64,000 nucleotides of DNA. Source: Brachybacterium endophyticum. Lineage in GTDB: Bacteria > Actinomycetota > Actinomycetes > Actinomycetales > Dermabacteraceae. The stretch lies in contig NZ_QFKX01000002.1 of the NCBI RefSeq assembly GCF_003130585.1, positions 620,001 to 684,000 of the forward strand. Direction: 5' to 3'. The notes below the pieces were generated by a model. The model did no database searches. It saw only the letters and a list, made by a program, of their open reading frames with translations, and was not told the DNA's origin. The position numbers were made by a program, and so were the translations under genes. Shown piece after piece: positions 19,782-27,997 of the stretch. The first letter of the stretch is position 1. Each line of letters starts with the position of its first letter.

Positions 19782-20702
19782 TCAGCCCCTGAGCACCTCG
19801 GAGAGCTGATCGAGGCTGGCGTCCCAGCCCTGCCGGTAGTTCTCGGGCAGGGAGTCCTCCGCCCACGGACCCGTGTGGCGCAGTGTCAGGCGGGTGCCCG
19901 CGCCGTCGCCGCCGGCGGTCAGGTGCAGGTCGATCGCCTCGTCGACGGCTGTGCCGTCCTGGTCGGCCCAAACCCAGGTGGCCGCCAGGCGCGACGGCTG
20001 CTCGGCGACCAGACGCTGCCCGCGGATGCTCGTGCCGATCCGCGGGGCGTCGATCCGGTAGCTGCCGTTCTCGGTGTCGAGCGAGACCGTGACGTCCTCC
20101 CAGTGCTTCCACCACCAGGACCCGAGTCCCTCGCTCGAGGTGAAGGCCTCCCAGACCCTCTCGGCGGGGACGGGCAGGTCGCGGACGACCTCGAGGGGCC
20201 GCTCGGTCATCAGGTGCCAGCGCTCGGCGGCGGCGGTCTCGATCGCCGCGTCGTCGGCCGCCTCGGCCGCCTCGCACCCCAGCTCGCGGGCGAGAGCCTG
20301 CAGGAGCTGCTCCCAGCCGCCCCCGTAGCCCTCGACGTGGTCGGGCTCGGTGAGCGTGTGCCGCAGCCAGATCGCGGCGCCCTCGCCGTCGGGACGCACG
20401 CGGGCGTGGATCATGCTGTCCCGCTCTCCCTGCCAGGACCACGCCAGGGCGAGGTGGTCCGCCTCGAGCATCAGCAGCCGGCCCACGGCCGCATCGGAGG
20501 CGTCATCGCCCAGTCGCAGCTCGAAGGAGTCGCCGGGCCCGCTGGGGTCGCCCTCGACGTCGCCGAGCCAGCGGGAGCGCCGCTCGGGATCGACCAGGGC
20601 CTCTCGCACCGCCGACGGGGCGGCGCTCACGTGGCGACGCAGCACCATCTCGGGGGCCCGGGCCGTGCCGAGCAGGGATCGGGTGACCAGATGCGTGCCC
20701 AT
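19782..20702 (-). CDS. Tandem AHSA1/SRPBCC-domain protein
   Basis: A 306-residue protein made of two START/SRPBCC-like domains of the AHSA1 type (about 17-140 and 165-303). Each starts with a strand-helix signature (VSAAPSAVREALVDPERRSRWLG; LPVPAERVWEAFTSSEGLGSWW, positions about 25 and 178) and ends in a long helix. Such domains bind hydrophobic ligands or act as chaperone-like proteins, and many are linked to ArsR regulators, but none is adjacent. A GAAGGACGG ribosome binding site precedes the ATG at 20702. It is convergent with ffh and divergent from the amidohydrolase gene. The ligand is unknown. Confidence 0.8.
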   Translation of the reverse strand: MGTHLVTRSLLGTARAPEMVLRRHVSAAPSAVREALVDPERRSRWLGDVEGDPSGPGDSFELRLGDDASDAAVGRLLMLEADHLALAWSWQGERDSMIHARVRPDGEGAAIWLRHTLTEPDHVEGYGGGWEQLLQALARELGCEAAEAADDAAIETAAAERWHLMTERPLEVVRDLPVPAERVWEAFTSSEGLGSWWWKHWEDVTVSLDTENGSYRIDAPRIGTSIRGQRLVAEQPSRLAATWVWADQDGTAVDEAIDLHLTAGGDGAGTRLTLRHTGPWAEDSLPENYRQGWDASLDQLSEVLRG

Positions 20703-20789
20703 GGGATCCGTCCTTCGCCGGTGAAGTGGGACACGTCCATTGCATCACCGGGCGGTCGATCCGGCCACCCCCGGGAGCGCGTGACTGGG

Positions 20790-20795
20790 TAGCCT
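20790..20795 (+). promoter_or_regulatory. -10 element of a leaderless amidohydrolase promoter
   Basis: TAGCCT ends six bases before the ATG at 20802. No ribosome binding site is visible. Confidence 0.5.
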
Positions 20796-20801
20796 CGCAG
20801 C

Positions 20802-21995
20802 ATGGTCTCCGACGCACCCTTCGCCCGTGCCGCCCGCCAGTCCGTCGCCGCAGGGATGCGGCCGGGCAGCGAGGGGCCCGCCTACGACCGGACCGCTCCG
20901 CAGGCGCCCGTCCTGCATCTGCGCGGACCGATCCTGCTGGGGCCCGAGGAGGAGGTCCCCGAGGCCTGGGTCGTCGGCGGCCGCATCCGCCACCAGCGCC
21001 CCGACCTGCCCTCCGGCACCGAGGTCCGCGAGGTCGACGGCTACGTGCTGCCCGGCCTCGCCGACCTGCACTGCCACGTCGGCATCAGCGACGAGGGCAC
21101 CGGCACCACCCTCGACCAGGCGCGGGGCCAGGCCCGCACCGACCGCGACACCGGCGTGCTGCTGATCCGTGACGCCGGCTCGATCATCGACACCGCACCC
21201 CTGCAGCGCGAGAGCGATCTGCCCCGCATCATCCGCGCGGGGCGCCACGTGGCCCGCACCCGTCGTTACCTGATCGGCTACGCCCACGAGGTCGATCCCG
21301 ATCAGCTGCCCGCGACCGTCGCCACCGAGGCGCAGCGCGGGGACGGCTGGGTGAAGCTCGTCGGCGACTGGATCGACCGGGAGGCCGGGGACCTCACCCC
21401 CACCTGGTCGGCCGAGGACTTCCGCGTCGCCGCCGAGGTGGCCCACGCCGGCGGCGCCCGCATCACCACGCACACCTTCGACGAGGAGACCCTGCCGCTG
21501 GTGCTGGACGCGGGCTTCGACTGCCTCGAGCACGCGACCGGACTGACCGACGCCACCATCGCCCGCGCAGCGGAGGCGGGCGTGCCGGTGGTGACGACCC
21601 TCGTGAACGTCGACGAGTTCGAGACCTACGCCTCCCAGGGCGAGAAGAAGTTCCCTCGCTACGCCGACCACATGCGACGTCTGCGCGCGCAGCGCTTCGA
21701 GCGCACCCGCGATGCGCACGACGCCGGCATCCAGCTGCTGACCGGGACCGACGCTGGGGGAGTGCTGGGCCACGGGATCATCCACGACGAGCTCGACGAG
21801 CTCGCCGCCTGCGGGCTCGACCCGGTCGCGATCCTGCAGGCAGCCTCCTGGGCGCCCCGGGAGTTCCTCGGCGTGCCCGGACTGGAGGACGGCGCCCCGG
21901 CCGATCTCCTGGTCGTGGACGAGGACCCGCGTCGGGACCACCGGACGCTGCGCGCCCCGAGCCGGATCGTCCTGGACGGGGCCGTCGTGCGCTGA
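20802..21995 (+). CDS. Metal-dependent amidohydrolase
   Basis: A 397-residue amidohydrolase-superfamily enzyme of the imidazolonepropionase/prolidase-like branch. The metal site is built from H90-x-H92 (LADLHCHVG), a bridging Lys in GWVKLVGDW (about residue 184), a His in ITTHTFDEE, a His in CLEHATGL and the terminal Asp in LTGTDAGG. N- and C-terminal strands form the usual composite sandwich domain (ADLLVVDEDPRRD). The substrate is unknown; relatives cleave dipeptides, imidazolones or hydantoin-like rings. The start is supported by a leaderless promoter. The downstream Nramp gene has its own promoter. Confidence 0.85.
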   Translation: MVSDAPFARAARQSVAAGMRPGSEGPAYDRTAPQAPVLHLRGPILLGPEEEVPEAWVVGGRIRHQRPDLPSGTEVREVDGYVLPGLADLHCHVGISDEGTGTTLDQARGQARTDRDTGVLLIRDAGSIIDTAPLQRESDLPRIIRAGRHVARTRRYLIGYAHEVDPDQLPATVATEAQRGDGWVKLVGDWIDREAGDLTPTWSAEDFRVAAEVAHAGGARITTHTFDEETLPLVLDAGFDCLEHATGLTDATIARAAEAGVPVVTTLVNVDEFETYASQGEKKFPRYADHMRRLRAQRFERTRDAHDAGIQLLTGTDAGGVLGHGIIHDELDELAACGLDPVAILQAASWAPREFLGVPGLEDGAPADLLVVDEDPRRDHRTLRAPSRIVLDGAVVR

Positions 21996-22043
21996 CACCG
22001 CCCCTCGAGCGTGTCCGGCGGCCGTGCAGCGCCGCTCCCGCGC

Positions 22044-22049
22044 TACCGT
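22044..22049 (+). promoter_or_regulatory. -10 element of a leaderless promoter for the Nramp-like gene
   Basis: TACCGT ends six bases before the ATG at 22056, the same geometry as at ndk and the amidohydrolase gene. Confidence 0.5.
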
Positions 22050-22055
22050 CTGCCC

Positions 22056-23456
22056 ATGCACTCCGAGGACGAAGCGCAGGCATCCCGCCGCCCCGCAGCC
22101 CACGACCCTTCTGCCCGGACCTCCGCCGGCACGGACCCCTCGTCCGCGGCCGACGCGCCCACCGCCGTCGACGCCGTGGGCGAGGCCGAGGGTCCCGCCC
22201 GCTGGAAGCTCATCGGCCCCGGCCTGGTGGTCGCCGCCACCGGTATCGGCGCCGGGGACCTCGTGGCGACCCTCGTCGCGGGATCCCGGTACGGGTACGC
22301 CCTGCTGTGGGCGGCGGTCGCCGGCGTGGTCATCAAGATCTTCCTCGTCGAGGGCGCGGGTCGCTGGACCCTCGCGACCGGCCACTCGATCTTCGAGGGC
22401 TGGCGCCGCGTGGGCCGCTGGACGTCCTGGTACTTCGGCCCGTACATCGTGGTGTGGGGCTTCGTCTACGGGGCCACCGCCATGAGCGCCTCGGCGCTGC
22501 CGCTGGCGGCGCTGGTCCCGCAGCTGCCGGTGATCGGCGACATCCCGCTGTTCGCCCACATGCCTCTGGCCGTCTACGCGGTGATCTCGGGCCTGATCGG
22601 TGCCACGCTGGTGTGGTTCGGCCACTACCACGCCCTCGAGAAGGTCGTCGCGGTGCTCGTCGGCATCATGTTCGTGACCGTGGTCGGCGCGGCCGTGATC
22701 ACCCTCCCCAACATCGGCGACATCCTGGGTGGGCTGATCCCGCGGATCCCCGACGGCGGCCTCTGGTACACCCTCAGCATCGCCGGGGGAGTGGGCGGCA
22801 CGATCACCCTGGCCGCCTACGGCTACTGGCTCACCGAGAAGGGCTGGTCCACCCCGCGATGGATGCGCGTGATGCGCATCGACAACGCGATGGCCTACGT
22901 CCTCTCCGGGATCTTCGTGATCGCCATGCTCGTCGTCGGCGCGGAGCTGCTGTACTCCTCGGGCATCGCGATCGGGGAGGAGGACCGCGGCCTGCTCGAC
23001 CTCGCCGACGTCCTCGCCTCCCGCTACGGCACCGCCATGAGCTGGGTCTTCCTGATCGGCTTCTGGGCCTCCTCGTTCTCGTCCGTGCTGGGTGTGTGGA
23101 ACGGGGTCTCGATCATGTTCGCCGACTTCTGGGGCAGCGCCCGCAAGCTGCCGGAGGACCACCCCAAGCGCCGCATCGGCGGCACCTACTACCGGATCTA
23201 CATCCTGTGGCTGACCTTCCCCCCGATGCTCCTGCTGCTCCTGGGCAAGCCCGTGCAGGTGATCGTCGCCTACGGCGTGCTGGGCTCGCTGTTCATGCCC
23301 TTCCTCGCGATCACGCTGCTGGTGCTGATGAACTCCCGTCACATGCCCGAGCGGTGGCGCAACGGCTGGGTGCTCAACGTGGTCCTGGGGATCGTCGCCG
23401 TCGTGTTCATCGCGCTCGGCGCGAACCAGCTGGTCGGCAGCATCACCGGCGCGTGA
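22056..23456 (+). CDS. Divergent Nramp-family membrane transporter
   Basis: A 466-residue polytopic membrane protein. About 47 hydrophilic residues precede the first helix, followed by roughly 11 hydrophobic segments. The first helix (GPGLVVAATGIGAGDLVA) aligns with Nramp TM1, but the DPGN metal-binding motif is replaced by GAGD. In the TM6 region the canonical MPH is replaced by AYG (TITLAAYGYW). It therefore belongs to the Nramp superfamily but lacks the usual manganese/iron ligands, so the substrate is uncertain. The start at 22056 is chosen from the -10 hexamer six bases upstream. A 24-bp palindrome follows at 23505. Confidence 0.8.
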   Translation: MHSEDEAQASRRPAAHDPSARTSAGTDPSSAADAPTAVDAVGEAEGPARWKLIGPGLVVAATGIGAGDLVATLVAGSRYGYALLWAAVAGVVIKIFLVEGAGRWTLATGHSIFEGWRRVGRWTSWYFGPYIVVWGFVYGATAMSASALPLAALVPQLPVIGDIPLFAHMPLAVYAVISGLIGATLVWFGHYHALEKVVAVLVGIMFVTVVGAAVITLPNIGDILGGLIPRIPDGGLWYTLSIAGGVGGTITLAAYGYWLTEKGWSTPRWMRVMRIDNAMAYVLSGIFVIAMLVVGAELLYSSGIAIGEEDRGLLDLADVLASRYGTAMSWVFLIGFWASSFSSVLGVWNGVSIMFADFWGSARKLPEDHPKRRIGGTYYRIYILWLTFPPMLLLLLGKPVQVIVAYGVLGSLFMPFLAITLLVLMNSRHMPERWRNGWVLNVVLGIVAVVFIALGANQLVGSITGA

Positions 23457-23504
23457 CCAGGTCTCGCCGGGGCCTCGGCGCAGGTGTGCCGGGCTCCGTC
23501 GCGG

Positions 23505-23528
23505 CCCGTGTGCCCCGGGGCACACGGG
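23505..23528. terminator. 24-bp perfect palindrome, probable terminator of the Nramp-like gene
   Basis: Two 12-base arms (CCCGTGTGCCCC and its complement) abut with no spacer, 48 bases after the transporter stop and 30 bases before the rpsP -10. No U-tract follows. It could act as a GC-rich terminator or as an operator. Confidence 0.45.
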
Positions 23529-23557
23529 CTCACCTGGCACCACATCCACCGGGCTGG

Positions 23558-23563
23558 CATAAT
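23558..23563 (+). promoter_or_regulatory. -10 element (CATAAT) of the rpsP operon
   Basis: CATAAT lies 131 bases upstream of the rpsP GTG, giving a leader of about 125 nt. The leader shows no recognised element. Confidence 0.5.
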
Positions 23564-23694
23564 CAAGCCCTGTATGCGCGTCGGCCGGCCCTCTACCCGC
23601 CGGCGTGCGACACCCCGAGACGCGTCAGCGCCCGCATGACCCCACAGGCTGCGACGCGACTCACCCGAACATCGCCGAAGGAGAGTCCACACTC

Positions 23695-24195
23695 GTGGCC
23701 GTCAAGATCCGTCTCAAGCGCATGGGCAAGATCCGTGCACCGTTCTACCGCATCGTCGTGGCCGACTCCCGCAAGAAGCGTGACGGCGCCGTGATCGAGG
23801 AGATCGGCAAGTACCACCCCACCGAGCAGCCGTCGCTGATCGAGGTGCAGTCCGAGCGCGCGCAGTACTGGCTCGGCGTGGGCGCCCAGCCCACCGAGCA
23901 GGTCGCCGCCCTCCTCAAGGTCACCGGTGACTGGCAGAAGTTCACCGGCGAGGGCGACACCGCCGGAACCCTCAAGGGCGCCGAGGACAAGCAGTCCGCC
24001 GAGGCCCTGATCGCCGAGGCCGACAAGGCCGCCGAGAAGTCCCGCGAAGGCGCCAAGAAGTCCAAGGACGCCGACGCGCCGGAGCAGCCCGCGGGCCAGG
24101 ACGTCGAGCCGGGCTCGGAGGAGGCTCCCGCCGAGGGCGAGACCACCACCGAGGCCGACGCGGCCGCGGACGAGGCCAAGAGCGACGAGGCCTGA
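23695..24195 (+). CDS. rpsP: 30S ribosomal protein S16
   Basis: A 166-residue S16. Residues 1-85 are the conserved fold ([33 protein letters not shown]). The remaining 80 residues form an Ala/Glu/Lys-rich, acidic tail ending [14 protein letters not shown], far longer than the ~80-residue enterobacterial protein; moderate extensions are common in actinobacteria. The GTG at 23695 is chosen because homologs begin VAVKIRLKR and a GGAG lies upstream. An extended frame from 23605 is not supported. The KH-domain gene follows after one base, so rpsP-khpA is an operon. Confidence 0.96.
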   Translation: MAVKIRLKRMGKIRAPFYRIVVADSRKKRDGAVIEEIGKYHPTEQPSLIEVQSERAQYWLGVGAQPTEQVAALLKVTGDWQKFTGEGDTAGTLKGAEDKQSAEALIAEADKAAEKSREGAKKSKDADAPEQPAGQDVEPGSEEAPAEGETTTEADAAADEAKSDEA

Positions 24196-24196
24196 G

Positions 24197-24439
24197 ATGA
24201 GCTCTCGCGCCGAAGCACTCGACCACCTGGTGCGCGGCATCGTCGACAACCCCGACGACGTCCGCGTCACCGAGAAGGACACCCGTCGCGGTCCCCTGCT
24301 CGAGGTGCGGGTCAGCCCCGACGACCTCGGTCGGGTGATCGGTCGGTCCGGTCGCACGGCCCGCGCCCTGCGCACCGTGACCGGGGCCATCTCGGAGGAC
24401 GACGTGCGTGTCGACATCGTCGATGTCGACCGGCGCTGA
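24197..24439 (+). CDS. khpA: KH-domain RNA-binding protein KhpA
   Basis: An 80-residue single KH-domain protein with the GxxG loop in GRVIGRSGRTARAL (about residues 45-58). KhpA binds RNA, usually as a dimer with KhpB, and affects cell division and elongation in Gram-positive bacteria. Its place between rpsP and rimM is conserved in actinobacteria and firmicutes. The ATG is one base after the rpsP stop. A strong hairpin follows and may limit reading into rimM. Confidence 0.92.
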   Translation: MSSRAEALDHLVRGIVDNPDDVRVTEKDTRRGPLLEVRVSPDDLGRVIGRSGRTARALRTVTGAISEDDVRVDIVDVDRR

Positions 24440-24458
24440 AGCTCTTCCCCTCATCTGA

Positions 24459-24496
24459 CGCAGGAGGCGGCACCGCACGCGGTGCCGCCTCCTGCG
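24459..24496 (+). terminator. 17-bp perfect hairpin after khpA
   Basis: Arms 24459-24475 and 24480-24496 are perfectly complementary around the 4-nt loop CACG. No U-run follows, so it is either a GC-rich terminator or an attenuator before rimM-trmD. Confidence 0.7.
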
Positions 24497-24557
24497 CGTT
24501 CCGTCCCTCTTCTCCCGTCCGATCCGACCACTTCCGATCCGAGCAGCAGGAGCCCGT

Positions 24558-25136
24558 GTGAACGCCCTCGACGTCACCATCGCCACCATCGGCAAGGCCC
24601 ACGGCCTGCGCGGGGAGGTCGCACTGATCCTGCGGACGGACCAGCCCGAGGAACGCCTCGCCGCCGGGACCGTCTTCCCCGTCCCCGCCGCCGAGGGGCC
24701 CCGGGAGCTGACGCTCGCCACCACGCGGGTGCAGCAGGGGCGCTGGTACGCACGGTTCGAGGAGGTCGCCGACCGCACCGCCGCCGAGGCCCTGCGCGGT
24801 CTCGAGCTGACCCTCGCCGTGGATCCCGACCTCGAGGCCGAGGAGGATCCGGATGCCTGGTACCCCTCCGAGCTGAGGGGCCTCACCGTTCGCCACGTCG
24901 ACGGGCGCGAGCTCGGCACCGTCGTCGACCTCGAGCACTACCCCGCGCAGGACCTGCTGATCGTCCGCACGCCGGCCGGGTCACGCGTCATGCTGCCCTT
25001 CGTCGCCGAGCTCGTCCCCGAGGTCGACACCGAGGCCGGGCAGGTCCTGGCCGACCCGCCCGGCGGGCTCTTCGACGCGGCCGAGGCGAGCGACGCCGAC
25101 GGCGGGAGCGACGACGCGACGACCGGCGAGGACTGA
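24558..25136 (+). CDS. rimM: Ribosome maturation factor RimM
   Basis: A 192-residue 16S rRNA-processing factor that binds S19 and helps mature the 30S head. The N-terminal RimM barrel has ATIGKAHGLRGEV (about 9-21), and the PRC-type barrel follows (WYPSELRGLTVRH near 101; LLIVRTPAGSRVMLPFV near 135-151). The last 25 residues are an acidic Asp/Ala-rich tail. The GTG at 24558 has AGGAG upstream. trmD starts three bases after the stop, the near-universal rimM-trmD pairing. Confidence 0.95.
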   Translation: MNALDVTIATIGKAHGLRGEVALILRTDQPEERLAAGTVFPVPAAEGPRELTLATTRVQQGRWYARFEEVADRTAAEALRGLELTLAVDPDLEAEEDPDAWYPSELRGLTVRHVDGRELGTVVDLEHYPAQDLLIVRTPAGSRVMLPFVAELVPEVDTEAGQVLADPPGGLFDAAEASDADGGSDDATTGED

Positions 25137-25139
25137 GCC

Positions 25140-25871
25140 GTGCGCATCGACGCGATCACGATCTTCCCCGATTACCTGCGAGCGCTGGACCTGTCCCTGA
25201 TCGGCAAGGCCGCCCGCGACGGGCTGATCTCGGTGCACCGCCACGACCTGCGCGAGTGGGCGCACGACCGTCACCGCACCGTCGACGACTCGCCGCTGGG
25301 CGGTGGGGCCGGGATGGTGATGAAGCCCGAGCCGTGGGCCGAGGCCTTCGCCGCCGTGATCGAGCAGGGCAAGGCCGAGCTCGGGCCGCAGGCCGAGCCG
25401 CTGATCGTCTTCCCGAATCCCGCGGGTCAGGTGTTCGCGCAGGCCACCGCGCAGGAGTGGTCCGGGCGCGAGTGGATCCTGTTCGCCTGCGGCCGGTACG
25501 AGGGCATCGACGAGCGGGTCTACGAGCACCTCGAGGCCGCCGGGCACGAGATCGCCCTGGTCTCCCTCGGGGACTACGTCCTGAACGGCGGCGAGGTCGC
25601 GGTGCTCGCCCTGACCGAGGCGATCGTCCGTCTCGTCCCGGGGGTCGTCGGCAACGCCGAGTCGCTGGTCGAGGAGTCCCACTCCGACGGCCTGCTCGAG
25701 TACCCGCTGTACACGCGGCCGGCGCGCTGGGTCGATCCCGCGGGCGCCGTGCGCGAGGCCCCCGAGATCCTGCTGTCCGGGGACCACGGCCGGATCGCAG
25801 CCTGGCGTTCGGAGCGCTCCGCCGAGCGCACCCGCGAGCGGCGCCCGGACCTCTGGGACGCCCGCGACTGA
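25140..25871 (+). CDS. trmD: tRNA (guanine-37-N1)-methyltransferase
   Basis: A 243-residue SPOUT enzyme that makes m1G37 next to the anticodon to prevent +1 frameshifting. The N-terminus [12 protein letters not shown] and the SAM-binding trefoil knot ([24 protein letters not shown], about residues 118-160) are intact, as is the [13 protein letters not shown] segment used for tRNA binding. The GTG at 25140 lies three bases after rimM. The gene is followed by a 345-base gap with the rplS promoter, so it ends this operon. Confidence 0.96.
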   Translation: MRIDAITIFPDYLRALDLSLIGKAARDGLISVHRHDLREWAHDRHRTVDDSPLGGGAGMVMKPEPWAEAFAAVIEQGKAELGPQAEPLIVFPNPAGQVFAQATAQEWSGREWILFACGRYEGIDERVYEHLEAAGHEIALVSLGDYVLNGGEVAVLALTEAIVRLVPGVVGNAESLVEESHSDGLLEYPLYTRPARWVDPAGAVREAPEILLSGDHGRIAAWRSERSAERTRERRPDLWDARD

Positions 25872-25956
25872 ACGGCACGTCCCGCGGATGATCACCGGGG
25901 GAGAGTGCGGGGAGTGGGCCGGGTGCTCGCCGAAGCGTGATCTGCGCCGGGCGGGA

Positions 25957-25986
25957 TTGCCGCTCACGCGTCGCCCCTGGCAGAAT
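25957..25986 (+). promoter_or_regulatory. Promoter of rplS (-35 TTGCCG, -10 CAGAAT)
   Basis: TTGCCG (25957-25962) and CAGAAT (25981-25986) are separated by 18 bases. The start site near 25993 gives an rplS leader of about 225 nt. The gap 25872-26216 holds nothing else that could be recognised; an L19-autoregulatory leader is possible but no fold was established. Confidence 0.5.
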
Positions 25987-26216
25987 GACCCGCTGGGTGC
26001 ACGCCGCGCACCGCTCTGCCCCAGGGGAGCGATGCACCGAGCGGTCGGGCAGGTCCGTCGCGTCGGAAACGCGGCCAGAGGCCCAGCACCACGGCACGAC
26101 GAAGCGGCCTCAGGGCTCGCGCGTCGCGCCGGAACGAGAACGGTTCATGACAGGGGTCCGTGCGACGGCCCCACGAGAACTCCGTCCGACCTGGGGCGAA
26201 CGGCAGGAGAGAGCAC

Positions 26217-26567
26217 ATGCAGAAGCTCGACGAGCTCGACAAGGCGCAGCTGCGCGAGGACATCCCCGCCTTCCGCGCGGGCGACAACGTCAAGGTCCAC
26301 GTGAAGGTCGTCGAGGGCAACCGCTCGCGCGTCCAGGTCTTCCAGGGGTACGTCATCGCTCGCCAGGGCGACGGCATCCGCGAGACCTTCCGCGTGCGCA
26401 AGGTGTCCTTCGGCGTCGGCGTGGAGCGCGTGTTCCCCGTCCACGCCCCCACGATCGACAAGATCGAGGTCGTCACCCGTGGTGACGTGCGGCGCGCCAA
26501 GCTGTACTACCTGCGCAACCTCACGGGCAAGAAGGCCCGCATCAAGGAGAAGCGCGAGCACTCCTGA
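26217..26567 (+). CDS. rplS: 50S ribosomal protein L19
   Basis: A 116-residue protein at the 30S-50S interface. The sequence shows the family hallmarks [36 protein letters not shown] and [21 protein letters not shown] 26217 is preceded by AGGAGAG; the longer frame from 26160 is rejected because homologs start at MQKLDELD. It has its own promoter and is followed by two signal peptidase genes, the conserved actinobacterial order. Confidence 0.97.
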   Translation: MQKLDELDKAQLREDIPAFRAGDNVKVHVKVVEGNRSRVQVFQGYVIARQGDGIRETFRVRKVSFGVGVERVFPVHAPTIDKIEVVTRGDVRRAKLYYLRNLTGKKARIKEKREHS

Positions 26568-26599
26568 TCCTCGAGGATCCTGCGCGAGAGGAGGCCTCG

Positions 26600-27208
26600 A
26601 TGCCCACGGACCCGGCGTCCGAACGCACCGGGGCCTCCCCGTCACGGCGGCGGCCACTCCTGGTGGCCGCCGCCGTCGTCGTCGTGCTGCTGATCGCCGC
26701 GTTCGGTGTGCGCTCGTTCGTCGTCGCCCCCTTCCGCGTGCCCAGCTCGTCGATGGCGCCGACGCTGCGCACCGGGGACGTGGTCCTGGCCGACCGCAGC
26801 ACCCGCGGGACCGCCGAGCGCGGGGAGATCGTGGTGTTCGACGGCTCCGGCTACTTCCCGAAGCAGGGCGCGATCTCGTCCTACTGGGTCAAGCGGGTCG
26901 TCGCCGTCGGTGGAGACCACATCTCGTGCTGCTCGAAGGGCCGTCTGATCCTGAACGGAAAGCCGCTCGAGGAGCCCTATCTCCCGCGGGGGACCGACAC
27001 CAGCACCGTCCGCTTCGACCTGGAGGTGCCCGAGGGGCGCATGTTCGTCCTGGGGGATTCGCGGACGGATTCGACCGACTCGCGATTCCTGCTCGGCCAG
27101 CCCGGCGGAGGGATGATACCTGTGGATCGGGTGGTCGGTGAGGCCAGTCGCATTGTGTGGCCCCGTGACAGGGCCGGGACCCCCGGACAGTTAGGATCAG
27201 CGCGATGA
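26600..27208 (+). CDS. lepB: Signal peptidase I (first copy)
   Basis: A 202-residue type I signal peptidase. One transmembrane helix at about 19-36 anchors it with the catalytic domain outside. The nucleophile is S51 (VPSSSMAPTL) and the general base is K98 (YWVKRVVAVGGD). Box D/E appears as VLGDSRTDSTDSR. It lacks the large insertion of the second copy. A GAGAGGAGG stretch precedes the ATG. Its stop overlaps the start of the second lepB by four bases, so the two are made together. It removes signal peptides from Sec- and Tat-exported proteins. Confidence 0.94.
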   Translation: MPTDPASERTGASPSRRRPLLVAAAVVVVLLIAAFGVRSFVVAPFRVPSSSMAPTLRTGDVVLADRSTRGTAERGEIVVFDGSGYFPKQGAISSYWVKRVVAVGGDHISCCSKGRLILNGKPLEEPYLPRGTDTSTVRFDLEVPEGRMFVLGDSRTDSTDSRFLLGQPGGGMIPVDRVVGEASRIVWPRDRAGTPGQLGSAR

Positions 27209-27981
27209 ACGAGAAGGCGCCCGAGCCCGGGGACCCGACCGCCGGCGACGAGCAGGAGTCGGCTCCCGAGCGGAGCAGTGCCGGCGCATCCGGCGCCCGC
27301 ACGCACGCCAAGCGCCGCGGCTACCGCGGGAGCTGGCTCGACTACGTCGTGACCATGCTCGTGGCCCTGATCATCGCGGTCCTCGTCAAGACCTTCCTGA
27401 TCCAGCCGTTCTTCATCCCTTCGGACTCGATGAACCCGACCCTGGTCCAGGACGACAAGATCCTGGTCTCCAAGCTCACCCCCGGGGTCTTCGACCTGCA
27501 TCGGGGGGACGTCGTCGTCTTCGAGGACACCCAGAACTGGATGCAGTCGGAGACGGGCATGACCCAGACGCCCCGGTACCGCCTGCTGACCGTGCTCAGC
27601 TGGGTGGGGCTGGCCCCGGATCCCTCCCAGGACCACCTGGTCAAGCGCGTGATCGGCGAGCCCGGCGACCGGGTGCAGTGCGAGCGGGGCGGTTCGGTGA
27701 GCGTCAACGGCAAGACGATCGACGAGCCCTACATCAACCCCGAGACCCCGGCCTGTCAGTGGGACTTCGACGTCACCGTGCCCCAGGACAAGCTGTGGGT
27801 GATGGGCGACAACCGCTTCGATTCCGCGGACTCCGCCTATCACTACTCCCAGGGCGAGGAGCCCTTCGTGGACCAGGACGACGTCACGGGTCGTGCCGTC
27901 GCGATCTTCTGGCCCGCCAGCCACTGGACCGGACTGGGGGACGGCCGCGACGCCTTCGACGCCGTCCCCGCCAACTCCTGA
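27205..27981 (+). CDS. lepB: Signal peptidase I (second copy)
   Basis: A 258-residue paralog of the preceding gene. A charged cytoplasmic N-terminus of about 43 residues is followed by a transmembrane helix (about 44-66). The catalytic pair is S75 (IPSDSMNPTL) and K147 (HLVKRVIGEPGD), with MGDNRFDSADSAYH as box E. An insertion of about 25 residues (DTQNWMQSETGMTQTPRYRL) separates boxes C and D, typical of the larger actinobacterial LepB. The tandem copies probably differ in substrate range or expression. Confidence 0.95.
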   Translation: MNEKAPEPGDPTAGDEQESAPERSSAGASGARTHAKRRGYRGSWLDYVVTMLVALIIAVLVKTFLIQPFFIPSDSMNPTLVQDDKILVSKLTPGVFDLHRGDVVVFEDTQNWMQSETGMTQTPRYRLLTVLSWVGLAPDPSQDHLVKRVIGEPGDRVQCERGGSVSVNGKTIDEPYINPETPACQWDFDVTVPQDKLWVMGDNRFDSADSAYHYSQGEEPFVDQDDVTGRAVAIFWPASHWTGLGDGRDAFDAVPANS

Positions 27982-27997
27982 GCCCCCGCGGCGCGTG

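Noticed and set aside
20745..23549. A 934-codon minus-strand open frame opposite the amidohydrolase and Nramp-like genes
   Set aside because: Shadow frame spanning two confidently coding plus-strand genes and their promoters. The translation is rich in His, Arg and Gly as expected for antisense of GC-rich DNA.
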